A stretch of DNA of 64,000 nucleotides, from NCBI RefSeq assembly GCF_007859915.1, contig NZ_SJPM01000007.1, forward strand, positions 1-64,000, written 5' to 3'. Position 1 is the first letter of the stretch; every line of letters starts with the position of its first letter. The position numbers and the translations under genes are program-made. Source of the DNA: Neorhodopirellula pilleata. Lineage in GTDB: Bacteria; Planctomycetota; Planctomycetia; Pirellulales; Pirellulaceae. Under the pieces are notes generated by a model that was given only the letters and a program-made list of their open reading frames with translations, had not been told where the DNA came from and did not search any database. This document shows, piece after piece, positions 1 through 9,627 of this stretch.

Positions 1-71
1 GGAAGTGGGAACAACTCAAGCCAGGAGTTCACACCGCCAGAAAAGAAGATCTCGGTATTAGCTCCGAGGAA

Positions 72-950
72 CTAAACTTGCGCAATCGCATTGCCGCCGC
101 AACCCCAAACTTTTAGCAGGCCAGCGTAGTCCCCTAGTCCACTCTTGCCACGCCACGCTTTGGTTGGCAGTATCGGCGTGTGCGGGGAACCGAATGGAAC
201 GTAAAGAAAAAACGGCTGCCCCGGTTCGTCGGGCTTTTGACGTGCCAACTTTGCACGTTCATCAATGAACTCGACCGCTTTGCGAGTTAAGCGCGGCAGC
301 ATGTTGATTTCTTCGTCGTGCAAAATGACTTCGTCGTTTTCGATCACTCCCTTCATGTCTCGTGCATGATGAAAACCGTGGAAATAGTCGAAGCCTCGGT
401 GGATGGGTCCGTCCGGGATTCGACTGCCGACCGGAGCGATTCCTTTGGAATTGGGTTTTCCTTTGCCTTGAACGTCGGCCTTTGACAACAACTCTCCGGT
501 AGCCGGATCTTGATATTGAAAATCGAGGTGCCATTTGCCGATGATCGCGGTGTAGTAGCCTTGCGACCGCAAGAAGCTCGCGATGGTAGGGCGGTCGGGG
601 GCGATCAGGCAGGGTGCGAAGCCTTCGACGACGCCTCGCTGCAATCGAGTCCGCCAACTGTATCGGCCGGTCAGCAAACCATAACGCGTTGGAGTACAAA
701 CCGATGAACCGGAGTGGGCGTCGGTAAAGATCATTCCATCGCGAGCAAGCCGATCAATCGCCTCGGTTGCAATCTTTCCACGCTCGAGATTCAGACAAGA
801 GACATCGCCGTAACCCAGATCATCACAAAGTACCACGACGATATTCGGTGTCGCCGCGTGAACTGGGGCGTGCGGGTTTGTCATAGCGCCCACCGCCACG
901 ACGAACAAACACGTTGGGATGAAGGGCGGAATGGACATCGGGGGAACCAA
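72..950 (-). pseudogene. Sulfatase, 3'-truncated
   Basis: N-terminal half of a secreted type I sulfatase, an enzyme that hydrolyses sulfate esters and is abundant in planctomycetes that degrade sulfated polysaccharides. A signal peptide is followed by the metal-binding PNIVVVLCDDLGYGD segment and the formylglycine motif C-T-P-T-R in SGSSVCTPTRYGLLTGR; GKWHL is also present. The better start is the Met at 938. The family usually exceeds 450 residues. Here homology ends near GLGDYA (about position 110), after which about 13 unrelated residues lead to a stop, so the C-terminal subdomain is missing. The rest may have been lost by recombination; bases 1-110 are not recognisable as sulfatase. The product is probably non-functional. 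Confidence 0.8.
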
Positions 951-1023
951 CGATCGAGGTTAGCCTAGCGAGATTGATAAGTGGCCCATTCTACACGGGG
1001 CGGCAGCTTTCCGTCTCGCTTTT

Positions 1024-1062
1024 AAGACTTGGCAACTGAAAGTCGCCACCACTGGTTCTTCC
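1024..1062. repeat. Half copy of a palindromic intergenic repeat (family F)
   Basis: The motif CTGAAAGTCGCCACCACT, preceded by CTTGGCA, recurs as the right arm of the hairpin at 14889-14950. Only one arm is present here. It lies between the divergent sulfatase remnant and the fmt 3' end. Confidence 0.5.
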
Positions 1063-1122
1063 CGCGATGCTACGCAGAACTAGTTACCAATCTGAATCGA
1101 CGTATGAGCAGTACGTGGTGAT

Positions 1123-2121
1123 TCAATCAGCGGCGCACGCGAATCGGTCGCCCGGGTCGAGGCGATGGCCACGGACGAACTCGGACGCGTCCATGTCTTT
1201 CTTACCGGCCGGTTGCAATCGCTCGATCACGACGCGGCCGCGACCGCAACCGACGGCGACTTCGTGTTTGGATTCGGTCGCGAGTAGTCGTCCGACTTGA
1301 TCGGCGGGCACGTTCGCGGTTTCGTCCGGCTTGACCCGTTTGATCGCGACGCGGATGGGCGGTTTGGACGGTTGTACGCCGACCATCGTAAAGGCGACCG
1401 GCCACGGTTGCATCCCGCGCACGAGCCGATCGATTTCGCCCGCCGACTTCGACCAATCGATTTCCGCTTCGGCTTTGGACAATCGCGGTGCCTTGGAAAC
1501 GAGAGCCGGATCCTGCGGCTGGCCGATCAACGGTATTGGCTCGCCCCAAGCGTGATCGGCCAGATTCGATCCGATCGTATCGATCGCTTGCAAAGTGGCG
1601 TCGACTCCGATCGCCGAAAGGCGCTCTTCCAATTCACCGGATGTTTCGGTCGGCGTGATGGTTGTCTGAGCCATGGCGACTATCGGCCCGCCGTCGAGCC
1701 GCGGGGTCATGTGGATGACGCTGACGCCGGTGACTTCGTCACCACTCAATAGTGCCCGTTGCACCGGTGCGGCACCACGATAGGCGGGCAGCAACGAACC
1801 ATGCAAATTGATGCCGCCCCACCGAGTCGTGGCCAAGGCGGCCGGCCGGAGGATCTGTCCGTAGTCGCAAACGACCATCAAGTCCGCTTTCCATTGGGCG
1901 AGCTTTTCGATTGAATCGTCGTCGTTGATGCTCGGTGGTGACCACACGGGCAGGCCGTTGTCGGTTGCCCAATCCCGAACCGGAGCCGGTGGCGGACCGC
2001 CACGACTTTTTACCGGCGGCATCGGTCGGGTGATCACGACGAGGATCGAATGCCCGGCCGTGCGGATGGCTTCGAACGACGGGACCGCGAACGGGCCGGT
2101 GCCCATCAAGATGATATTCAT
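1123..2121 (-). CDS. fmt: Methionyl-tRNA formyltransferase
   Basis: Formylates the initiator Met-tRNA using 10-formyl-tetrahydrofolate. The 332-residue product opens with MNIILMGTGPFAVPSF. It carries the formyltransferase core INLHGSLLPAYRGAAP (catalytic Asn and His) and HMTPRLDGGPI (catalytic Asp), followed by the C-terminal OB-like domain (WSKSAGEIDRLVRGMQPWP). An ATG six residues further upstream is possible. I chose 2121 because this ATG overlaps the def stop codon as ATGA, the usual translational coupling of def-fmt. Confidence 0.97.
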   Translation of the reverse strand: MNIILMGTGPFAVPSFEAIRTAGHSILVVITRPMPPVKSRGGPPPAPVRDWATDNGLPVWSPPSINDDDSIEKLAQWKADLMVVCDYGQILRPAALATTRWGGINLHGSLLPAYRGAAPVQRALLSGDEVTGVSVIHMTPRLDGGPIVAMAQTTITPTETSGELEERLSAIGVDATLQAIDTIGSNLADHAWGEPIPLIGQPQDPALVSKAPRLSKAEAEIDWSKSAGEIDRLVRGMQPWPVAFTMVGVQPSKPPIRVAIKRVKPDETANVPADQVGRLLATESKHEVAVGCGRGRVVIERLQPAGKKDMDASEFVRGHRLDPGDRFACAAD

Positions 2122-2702
2122 GTGTAGATTCGTTCCCACTGGGCGATTTGTTTGGCGATCGTGTCATCGTTGGGGATATTGCCGGTTCGCCGCATCGAAT
2201 CAAACGTTGTTTGAAACTCGTACAATTGATCTTCAAGGTCCCGCCTGGCTTCTTCACTCATTCGATCAAAGAACATCACGCCGTCGAGGTGATCGACTTC
2301 GTGCTGCATCACACGAGAGAGGAACCCGGACAACTCCATGTTGATTTCGTTGCCTTGCAGATCATAGCCTTGCAAACGAATCGTCTTGGGGCGTTTGACC
2401 TGAGCGTAAATGCCGGGGACGCTGAGGCAACCTTCCTGGGATGCTTCGCTTCCTTTCGGGCGATCGATGACCGGGTTGATGACGACCCATTCCTGGCCTT
2501 CGCCGCGTCGGCCGGTTTCATTGGCGACAAACATACGAATCGGCAAGTCGACTTGGTTGGCCGCCAGACCCACCCCCTCGTTTTCGTACATTAAGTCCAG
2601 CATTTCTTGAGCAAGGTCTTTGAGCCGCTGGTCCACCCGGACGATCGGCTTGCTGCGGTGGCGTAGCGTCGGGTGCGGGTAATGAATAATCGACAGGGCC
2701 AT
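2118..2702 (-). CDS. def: Peptide deformylase
   Basis: Removes the N-formyl group from nascent proteins; a metal-dependent cytosolic enzyme of 194 residues. All three family motifs are visible: GVGLAANQ (43-50), EGCLS (90-94, metal-binding Cys) and HEVDH (134-138, metal-binding His pair and catalytic Glu). The start at 2702 (MALSIIHYP) fits the family; the 35 codons upstream in the same frame do not. It precedes fmt with a 4-base overlap, so removal of formyl groups and their addition are encoded together. Confidence 0.97.
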   Translation of the reverse strand: MALSIIHYPHPTLRHRSKPIVRVDQRLKDLAQEMLDLMYENEGVGLAANQVDLPIRMFVANETGRRGEGQEWVVINPVIDRPKGSEASQEGCLSVPGIYAQVKRPKTIRLQGYDLQGNEINMELSGFLSRVMQHEVDHLDGVMFFDRMSEEARRDLEDQLYEFQTTFDSMRRTGNIPNDDTIAKQIAQWERIYT

Positions 2703-2918
2703 GGCGTCGGTCAGAATGAGGTGATCGGTCAAGAATTCGTCAATATGATGAATCCATCGCCCGATGACGACCGGGGGCCCGAGCGTAACCTGACTGGCCC
2801 GGATCAAGATTCGTATTGCGGTTTCACGTCGGAAGTCTTTATAGGAAAGTTTGCAGCCTCACGTTGGCTTGCATGCTTTTCACCCATTCGACGATTTACT
2901 CTTGCTCACGATCGATCC

Positions 2919-4205
2919 ATGAGACGCCGACCGAACCACCGGGCCTTGACTGCGTTAGTGCTCGTCGCCGCCGTTTGGGCATCGAATAACCCCGCCTGGG
3001 GGCAGGGGATGGCTTTGCCGCCCAGTTCGGTGTCACGCCCAGCCGCACCGTCGACCGAACCTCAAAATCCTAGTCCGTCCTCTGGTTTTACGCCGCGGGC
3101 CGACACGCCTCCGAGCCTGCAAAATGCACCGCCTCCGCGAAGTCAACCGTCCGCCCCTGGCGCGGCGACCGGGGGCGCGACCGGGCGGGTCACCTCCGGC
3201 GGACAACTGCCTCGCGGTGCCGGGCAGGAACACCGTGTTTACGACTTGCGGCCCTACACCGGATACCTGACCAAGCACGATCGCCCCCACCAGGCGGTCG
3301 TCGACTGGATCGTGCGGGAGACCGGAACCGATGTTTGGCACACCGAACCGTTCGGATTCATGACAGCCGATCGCGATGAGTTGTCGGTCTATCACACCAA
3401 CGAAATGCACCAAGTCATCGCGGGCATCGTCGATCGATTCGTCGCAGGCGACAAAGATCCCCAGGTAATGAACTTGAAGGTCATGACGGTCGGCAATCCG
3501 AACTGGCGGAGCCGTGCCCATCCGTTGATGCAACACGTCCATGTGCAAACCCCAGGCATCCAGGCGTGGTTGTTGACCAAAGAGAACGCGGCGTTGGTCA
3601 TGAGCCTGTTGCGGGCTCGCACCGACGTTCGGCAAGTCCAGGCGGTGGATTTGATCATGCACAACGGACAAACGGAAAAACTCGCCAGTTTGCGGGGACG
3701 CAATTACGTTCTCAATGTCAAGCCTTCCCCGGCCGGTTGGCCTCCTTACGAACCGGAGACCGGCGAAATCCAAGAAGGTTACCAGTTGGAACTCAGTCCG
3801 CTGCTGAGCGTCGATGGTCGGACGCTGGACTGCGTGATCAATGCGAACATCGACCAAGTCGATAAGTTCGTCGACGTGGATTTGGAGCTGCCGCTTCCCA
3901 ACCAGCAAATTCATCGGACGAAGGTCGAAGTCCCTCAACTGGTTAGCTGGCGGTTGCACGAACGTTTTCGCTGGCCGTCGGACATGGTGCTGTTGCTTTC
4001 GTGCGGCGTCGTGGCCAGTCCAGATCGATCGCAATCCGCGATGCCGCTGCTGAATTTTAGCGCGATCACGGGCACGACCGCCGGCCGCGCCGACGCATTG
4101 ATGTTCGTCGAGTTCCGCGGCAAAGCGTCTCAAAACCTCACACAAGCTCCGCTCGTGCCCCAGGTCAGCAGCCGCGTCTCGGCACCCAATCGCGGGCGTT
4201 ACTAG
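2919..4205 (+). CDS. Secreted protein of unknown function, Pro/Ser-rich N-terminus
   Basis: 428 residues from the ATG at 2919, which begins a good signal peptide (MRRRP, then ALTALVLVAAVWA). A low-complexity Pro/Ser/Gly stretch (about residues 30-105) leads to a globular domain of about 320 residues starting near VYDLRPYTGYL. I do not recognise the fold; the layout suggests an exported planctomycete-specific protein. Upstream in-frame codons reach back into the def promoter region and are not needed. The gene is divergent from def-fmt with a gap of about 215 bp. Confidence 0.75.
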   Translation: MRRRPNHRALTALVLVAAVWASNNPAWGQGMALPPSSVSRPAAPSTEPQNPSPSSGFTPRADTPPSLQNAPPPRSQPSAPGAATGGATGRVTSGGQLPRGAGQEHRVYDLRPYTGYLTKHDRPHQAVVDWIVRETGTDVWHTEPFGFMTADRDELSVYHTNEMHQVIAGIVDRFVAGDKDPQVMNLKVMTVGNPNWRSRAHPLMQHVHVQTPGIQAWLLTKENAALVMSLLRARTDVRQVQAVDLIMHNGQTEKLASLRGRNYVLNVKPSPAGWPPYEPETGEIQEGYQLELSPLLSVDGRTLDCVINANIDQVDKFVDVDLELPLPNQQIHRTKVEVPQLVSWRLHERFRWPSDMVLLLSCGVVASPDRSQSAMPLLNFSAITGTTAGRADALMFVEFRGKASQNLTQAPLVPQVSSRVSAPNRGRY

Positions 4206-4296
4206 AGTTTTTTTCCAATTGGTTGTCACGCGATCGAGGCTGGGTTCGACTTATGTTCAGAACCCAGTTTTGTTTCCCTGACGAACCGATTGAATC

Positions 4297-6450
4297 ATGT
4301 CAACGTTTTCGAGCAAGCCAACTTCCACGACGGTGCGATCGGCTCTTGACGGCGACGCGGCCGCGTTTGGCGAACTCGTCCAAACGTACTCGGGGATGGT
4401 CACGGGGGTCGCTTATAGCGTTCTAGGAGACTTTGCCCGTAGCGAGGACGCGGGCCAGGAAGCGTTCTTGGAGGCGTGGAGAAAACGCGAAACGCTGCAA
4501 GATCCCTCCAAGTTTGCGAGTTGGGTTTGCTCGATCGCACGGTATCGCGCCCTCGATCTTGCCCGGCGACTCGGCCGGGCCGCCGACCGGTCCACCGCGA
4601 CTGAATTGGACGATGTCATGGCACACGCTCCGACGGTCGAGGAACAAATGGCGACCGCCGAAGAAAAATCACTGGTTTGGGATTCGCTCGAGAGGCTGCC
4701 GCCGAAGTATCGCGAAGTGATGGTGTTGTACTATCGCGGTGCGGAATCAGTCTCGCAGGTCGCCGAATCGATCGGCGAAAACGAAGCAACCGTGCGTCAA
4801 CGGTTGGTTCGTGGTCGCGAGATGCTCCGCAACGAAGTCCAGCGGATGATCCAGCGAACCTTGCACGACACCGCACCCAAAGCCGTTTTCACGATGGCGG
4901 TTTTGGGGAGTCTGCCCGGCAACGCTAATGCCGCCATTGCGGCTTCGTCGGCCGCCATGACGGCATCGGGTTCGCAAGCGGTCGCATCGACTTCGATCGG
5001 CAAAGTGGTCGCGACCGGAGCAACCGCCGGACTTTCCGGTGCAATCATTGGCACATTAGGCGGGCTCGCGGGAGCCGGACTGGGCGTTTGGATGACTTAC
5101 CGCGACGCACCTTACATGCGACAACGACGGGCGGTCATCCGTTTTGCGATCTTGACGCTGGTCTCGGTCGTTCTGTTCACCGCCCTGATCGAAGGCTTGG
5201 TGTGGAAACAGCAATCGTCATCGCCTTTGGAACCATCCACTTACGTGATCGTATTGCTGACTTCGATCTTTGGTTTTCAAGGGATTCTGGGGATCTCATC
5301 GTTTTGGTTCATTCGGCGGTATCGAACCTTGGCCGTCGAAGCGAAGGCGGAGAATGATTCGATCATCCCGGAGGTGGCTGCCCGTCAGGCCGCCGCCGCC
5401 GCCGAGCGATCCAATGCCATCAAGAACTGGACCAGCCCACGATCGCTGTGGGGGCTTCCCTTGATGGACGTGCAGCACGGCCGTCGGGATACCGACGGGA
5501 CCATCGCCGAACCCTTGACCGCTCGTGGTTGGATCGCGATCGGAGATCGGGCACATGGTGGCTTTCTCGCGATCGGTTCGCGAGCTTACGGCTTCATCGC
5601 GATCGGCGGATTCAGTATCGGGGTACTGGCGCTTGGCGGCTTTTCGGTCGGCGTTTTCGCGATCAGTGGTGTGTCCGCCGGTTTGATCGCGATCGGAGGG
5701 CTTTCGGTCGGAGGCGTTGCGTTGGGCGGCGCAGCAATCGGTGGGAAGTGTCTCGGAGGTTTTGCGGTCGGATGGGATGCGATCGGAGGTGCAGCGTTCG
5801 GCATCGATCGCGCCGTCGGCGGATTGGCGTGGTCCCCCGGAACGGCGTCAGGCGGTTTCGTTTTGGGAAAGGGCGGCGATCCATACGCCGGCACGGAGCG
5901 GGGTTCCAATCTGCTGTTGGATCTATCACCATGGAGTTTGTCGGGATACTGGTTCGACGTGATCGCGATCGTCGCTGCGCTCGCGTTGATCGTGGTCGTT
6001 GTAGCGGCCGTCTTCGCTCAACGTGTTTCCGCGCCACCGCAAAGCAGCGATCCCGCTCAAGCTGCTGCCTTAGAACGAAACGATCTCGGTGCGATCCTGG
6101 GTTCGATGACGGGATGCACTATGTGGATGGCCTCGATCGGGTACCAGAATCAACGTAGTGATCTGTCGATCGTCACTGGATTCGGTTTTCTGATCGCGAT
6201 CGTGGCAACCTACCTCGCCTATCGTCGATGGCGAAATCGCGATCGAACCCAAACGATCCTTTGGTTCGGAATCGGCAGTCTCTACGTTGCCGCGATGTTC
6301 AGCGTGATGATGGCTTGGCTCAACGGGATCACGCAATTGGATCGACTGAACATCGTCACGGTCGCCGTCTTGCTGCAGATGTTTCTTGCCGGGCATTTGA
6401 CCTTGGCAAGAATCCTTTGCGTTAGAACGGACGAATCAGCGGCCCGGTGA
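4297..6450 (+). CDS. ECF sigma factor with membrane-embedded C-terminal extension and decad repeats
   Basis: Residues 15-90 match sigma region 2 (AFGELVQTYSGMV, then DAGQEAFLEAW) and residues 125-185 match region 4 (LERLPPKYREVMVLYYRGAESVSQVAE). The remaining 530 residues are not sigma-like. They comprise an Ala/Gly-rich stretch and several transmembrane segments (about 230-260, 282-305, 315-340), then nine consecutive 10-residue repeats with consensus xxAIGGxSxG (about residues 412-502, bases 5530-5800), and further membrane helices near the C-terminus. ECF factors fused to long membrane extensions are known in planctomycetes and are thought to sense signals without a separate anti-sigma factor. 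The regulatory role here is inferred. The 3' end overlaps the convergent BON gene by 15 bp. Confidence 0.9.
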   Translation: MSTFSSKPTSTTVRSALDGDAAAFGELVQTYSGMVTGVAYSVLGDFARSEDAGQEAFLEAWRKRETLQDPSKFASWVCSIARYRALDLARRLGRAADRSTATELDDVMAHAPTVEEQMATAEEKSLVWDSLERLPPKYREVMVLYYRGAESVSQVAESIGENEATVRQRLVRGREMLRNEVQRMIQRTLHDTAPKAVFTMAVLGSLPGNANAAIAASSAAMTASGSQAVASTSIGKVVATGATAGLSGAIIGTLGGLAGAGLGVWMTYRDAPYMRQRRAVIRFAILTLVSVVLFTALIEGLVWKQQSSSPLEPSTYVIVLLTSIFGFQGILGISSFWFIRRYRTLAVEAKAENDSIIPEVAARQAAAAAERSNAIKNWTSPRSLWGLPLMDVQHGRRDTDGTIAEPLTARGWIAIGDRAHGGFLAIGSRAYGFIAIGGFSIGVLALGGFSVGVFAISGVSAGLIAIGGLSVGGVALGGAAIGGKCLGGFAVGWDAIGGAAFGIDRAVGGLAWSPGTASGGFVLGKGGDPYAGTERGSNLLLDLSPWSLSGYWFDVIAIVAALALIVVVVAAVFAQRVSAPPQSSDPAQAAALERNDLGAILGSMTGCTMWMASIGYQNQRSDLSIVTGFGFLIAIVATYLAYRRWRNRDRTQTILWFGIGSLYVAAMFSVMMAWLNGITQLDRLNIVTVAVLLQMFLAGHLTLARILCVRTDESAAR

Positions 6451-7140
6451 CAATTCGATCCGGTTTTGAACTTCGGAGACGCCGGGTTCCAATCGCATCA
6501 TCAAATGACTCATCCGGCGATCCGCTTCGGTGCGAACCTGACCAGTTAAGACCGCCGTTCGACCTTGCATCTGGATGGCCACACCGTTGTAACGTCCGCC
6601 GCTCACGCCACCATACACGCCCCCCGGTTGGAGCGTCGAGGATTGTCGCAGGCGACTCGTCGCCGTGACTCCGGAGATCGTTGGGTTGGTTCCGATCGAT
6701 GGGGATAAATCCACCGCGGCGCGAAGGCGAGTCCGAATCGGAGGGGTGGAGTTGTTGCTCGATTGTGAGTTCGAATTGCCGAATAGGTTTCCAAAAGCGG
6801 CCCCGAGACCGCCACCACCACCCCCAAATCCCCCCAAGCCGCCACTGCGACCTGCGGTGGTGCCGCCTGTGGATTGAGCCGCAGCGGATGCGGCATTGGC
6901 TCCCACGGGTGTGGAAGTGGATTCGCCGACCGTTCCGGTCCGTTCGACCTGAAAGCCTTCGCTAATGCTTAGGTTTCCCATGCCGGTTCCAGTTCCGCCG
7001 GTCGCCGTGGAATCCGTTTGACGCGTATTGCCCGATTGGTTGTTGGCTTCGGCCGATCCTGCCAAAAGTGCGGCGGCAACGAAAACACTCAAGAATGGAT
7101 ACCAAGATCGTGAGAGTCGAAACGAATCAATCCGGTGCAT
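6436..7140 (-). CDS. BON-domain secreted/periplasmic protein
   Basis: 234 residues from the ATG at 7140, which opens a signal peptide (SRSWYPFLSVFVAAALLAGS then AEA). The central part is low-complexity Gly/Ser/Thr. The last 80 residues form a BON domain (GVAIQMQGRTAVLTGQV, then MMRLEPGVSEVQNRIEL), a small module thought to bind membranes or lipids in proteins such as OsmY. The gene is convergent with the ECF sigma gene and divergent from the 7224 gene across 83 bp that must hold both promoters. Confidence 0.85.
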   Translation of the reverse strand: MHRIDSFRLSRSWYPFLSVFVAAALLAGSAEANNQSGNTRQTDSTATGGTGTGMGNLSISEGFQVERTGTVGESTSTPVGANAASAAAQSTGGTTAGRSGGLGGFGGGGGGLGAAFGNLFGNSNSQSSNNSTPPIRTRLRAAVDLSPSIGTNPTISGVTATSRLRQSSTLQPGGVYGGVSGGRYNGVAIQMQGRTAVLTGQVRTEADRRMSHLMMRLEPGVSEVQNRIELSPGR

Positions 7141-7223
7141 CGGTCGGCCTATTGTGTCAGAATGCGAATGAGACGAAACACTTCGTCGATCTTCTTTCAA
7201 CCAGCTTATCTTAATCAAACCCC

Positions 7224-9212
7224 ATGATGATTGCTTCTCGCCGGTCCTGGTATTATTCGCTCCCATTGCTCGCATGGGTCACTGTTTTTCCGTTTTGCGC
7301 GAATGCGCGGGCAGACGAGGCGACGCAGACCGAATCGAAAACGCCGCCCGCGTCGCGTTTATTGCCCGCCGAAACGTTGGCTTATCTACGCATCCGAGAT
7401 GTCGAGGACCTGCGTTATGGATTCGCCAACTCGACTCTCGGCAAGATGCTCGACGATCCGGCGATGCAGCCGTTCGTTTCGGACACTTACCAAACCATCA
7501 GCCAATGGTTCGATCAAGCCGCAAGCGAATTTGGCCTGCCGTTGGATCAACTCCTCGACATCCCGCAAGGGCAATTCGCGGCCGCTCTCGTTCAAGCCGT
7601 TCCGGTGGAAGAAGATTCGTCGGAGAGTTCATCCGAAGGTGACGCGGAGATGACCGACGAAGAAATCAAGCAGCGAATGCAGCGTCGCCAACGTCAGCAG
7701 AACGGTTTCGCGGGTGTGTTCATGATCGAAACAGGCGAAGACAACGAGTCCATGCGGACGATGCGGGAACTCCTCAAACAGGTCTCCGCGTTGGCTGAAA
7801 AGAACAAGTCGGTCAAGACAACTGAGACCATTGGTGACCACGAGTTAACGCGATGGGTGCGTTCGCGTGGTCAAAGTCCGGTGGTGGAATGGTTCGACCG
7901 CGATGGCATGTTCGTCGTCGGAATTGGCAATCAAACCGCCGCCGAAGTCCTGCGTCGTTGGAACGCGTTGGATGCGCCGAAAAATCGTAAGGCGGCCCAG
8001 GAACGAGCGAGCGGTGTTACCGAATCCACCGATTCCACCATCACGGTGGGTAACCTATCGGGCAATGCCGATTTCGCCGCGGTGATGACGCGAAGTATCG
8101 GTGCGGAGGCGGAGACACCACAAATCACATTCTTCGTCAACCCTTACGCGATCGCCCAGCGAATCATCCGGCGGAGTAGTTCGTCGTTCTTCATCTTGCC
8201 GGTCGTCGAAGATTTAGGATTGGCCAAATTGCGTGGCATCGGAGGCAGCATCTTTCGCGGCGGTGACATTGTCGAAAACGTGATTCATATCCACGTCGTC
8301 ATCGATCCACCGCGAGACGGATTCTTGGGCGTGATTCGGCCTGAACCCGTCGCTCCGCAACCGCCCCAATGGGTTCCCGCCGACGTGGCTTCGTACCTGA
8401 CATCGAATTGGGATGTTTCCACCGCGTTCGACAATCTGTCCAAAATCGTCGATCGGTTCGCCGGCGAAGGATCGTTCAATCGGTTCACCGAGGACCGGAT
8501 TGAGGAGCGAGTCAGCGTGAGCGTTCGCGATGATTTGATCGCCAATCTGACCGGCCGCTATGTCGGGATTCAACGCTATCAACCGCCCGCCAATTGGAAC
8601 TCCAACGCGCGTGCGGATGCACTGGAGGTGATCGATGTTGCCAAGGCCAAAGAGATGCTCGCGACCGTTCGCAGTAAACTTCCGCCCGGTGACTTGAACG
8701 CGGAAACGATCTCGGGGGTCGAGGTCCTATTCATTCGCGGACGCAATCGTGAAGATCGGCCGATGCCGCAAATGATTCGCGTGCCACAGCGAAGCGTGAT
8801 GTTGCTGGACAACTACCTCGTCATTTCCGATAGCCGAGAAATTGTCGAGACGATCCTGAAAGCTCACAACGGATCGATCGATCGATTGTCCGACGATAGC
8901 GATTACGCGTTAATGGCATCGGAGATCGGCGTCAAACTCGGAAACGAGGACGCGTTCTTCCTTTCATTCAATCGAGATGCCGAAAGCTATCGCGTAATCT
9001 ATGAGATGGCCGCTTCGCCAGATTCCCGCAACGCACTCCAGCGTGCCGGCGAAAACAACCCGACCGTCAAACAGTTCGGAGACCTGCTCGAGCGGCAACA
9101 GCTTCCAGCGTTTGACGAGCTGAGAAAATACTTCAACGTCAGCGGCGGGTTCGGTTATGACGAACCCGGCGGGCTGCACTTCGGGATCATCAATCTTCGA
9201 CCGCTCGAATGA
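7224..9212 (+). CDS. Exported protein of unknown function (DUF3352-like layout)
   Basis: 662 residues starting at tandem ATGs, with a signal peptide ending near FCANARA. The text then opens with LLPAETLAYLRIRDVEDL, a phrase seen in planctomycete exported proteins that carry repeated beta-rich domains assessing a per-protein score (DUF3352-like); I cannot confirm the family. A charged Glu/Ser linker lies at about residues 133-160. No catalytic motif is apparent. It is divergent from the BON gene. Confidence 0.8.
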   Translation: MMIASRRSWYYSLPLLAWVTVFPFCANARADEATQTESKTPPASRLLPAETLAYLRIRDVEDLRYGFANSTLGKMLDDPAMQPFVSDTYQTISQWFDQAASEFGLPLDQLLDIPQGQFAAALVQAVPVEEDSSESSSEGDAEMTDEEIKQRMQRRQRQQNGFAGVFMIETGEDNESMRTMRELLKQVSALAEKNKSVKTTETIGDHELTRWVRSRGQSPVVEWFDRDGMFVVGIGNQTAAEVLRRWNALDAPKNRKAAQERASGVTESTDSTITVGNLSGNADFAAVMTRSIGAEAETPQITFFVNPYAIAQRIIRRSSSSFFILPVVEDLGLAKLRGIGGSIFRGGDIVENVIHIHVVIDPPRDGFLGVIRPEPVAPQPPQWVPADVASYLTSNWDVSTAFDNLSKIVDRFAGEGSFNRFTEDRIEERVSVSVRDDLIANLTGRYVGIQRYQPPANWNSNARADALEVIDVAKAKEMLATVRSKLPPGDLNAETISGVEVLFIRGRNREDRPMPQMIRVPQRSVMLLDNYLVISDSREIVETILKAHNGSIDRLSDDSDYALMASEIGVKLGNEDAFFLSFNRDAESYRVIYEMAASPDSRNALQRAGENNPTVKQFGDLLERQQLPAFDELRKYFNVSGGFGYDEPGGLHFGIINLRPLE

Positions 9213-9226
9213 TTTGTTGTCGTTTA

Positions 9227-9616
9227 TCAGCCGTCGACGTTGGCCGAACCGGTGACTTTGTCGCTGTACATGGCGAGTTTGCCGAGGACTTGATCGATCG
9301 CGTGAGGCGTCACTTGGTGCGCTTCGAGGGCATCGGTCAAGTGCGAGACGAACTGGGTGAAGTGTTGGCGTGTGATCCCGCGACCGGCGTGGACTTTGGT
9401 TAGGTCCGCGCCGGTGTACGCGATATCGCCCGAGGTGATCGAGGCGATGAATTCCGTTTGCATACGGACCAATTTGTCCATCTCGACGCCCTCGAAGAAG
9501 GGCGCCAGTTCGTTGTCGGCGAGTACGCGGACGTACATTTCGTCGACGATTCTTCGCAGGCCATCGGTACCGCCGACTTGGTCGAGCAAATCGGGTTCGG
9601 CGTTGTCGGCATTCAT
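9227..9616 (-). CDS. Group-I/II-type truncated haemoglobin
   Basis: 129 residues from the ATG at 9616. It contains the truncated-globin core LLDQVGGTDGLRRIVDEMY, then FFEGVEMDKLVRMQTEFI and KVHAGRGITRQHFTQFVSHL, where His in VHAGRGI or QHF is the likely proximal ligand region. Such 2-on-2 globins bind O2 or NO and often serve detoxification. It starts 11 bp after the sugar isomerase-like gene on the same strand, so the two are probably cotranscribed. Confidence 0.9.
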   Translation of the reverse strand: MNADNAEPDLLDQVGGTDGLRRIVDEMYVRVLADNELAPFFEGVEMDKLVRMQTEFIASITSGDIAYTGADLTKVHAGRGITRQHFTQFVSHLTDALEAHQVTPHAIDQVLGKLAMYSDKVTGSANVDG

Positions 9617-9627
9617 GGTCGGTCGAC

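Noticed and set aside
3033..4229. 398-codon minus-strand frame opposite the 2919 gene
   Set aside because: Composition rich in His/Arg/Asp without a fold signature; the plus frame has a signal peptide and coherent domains.
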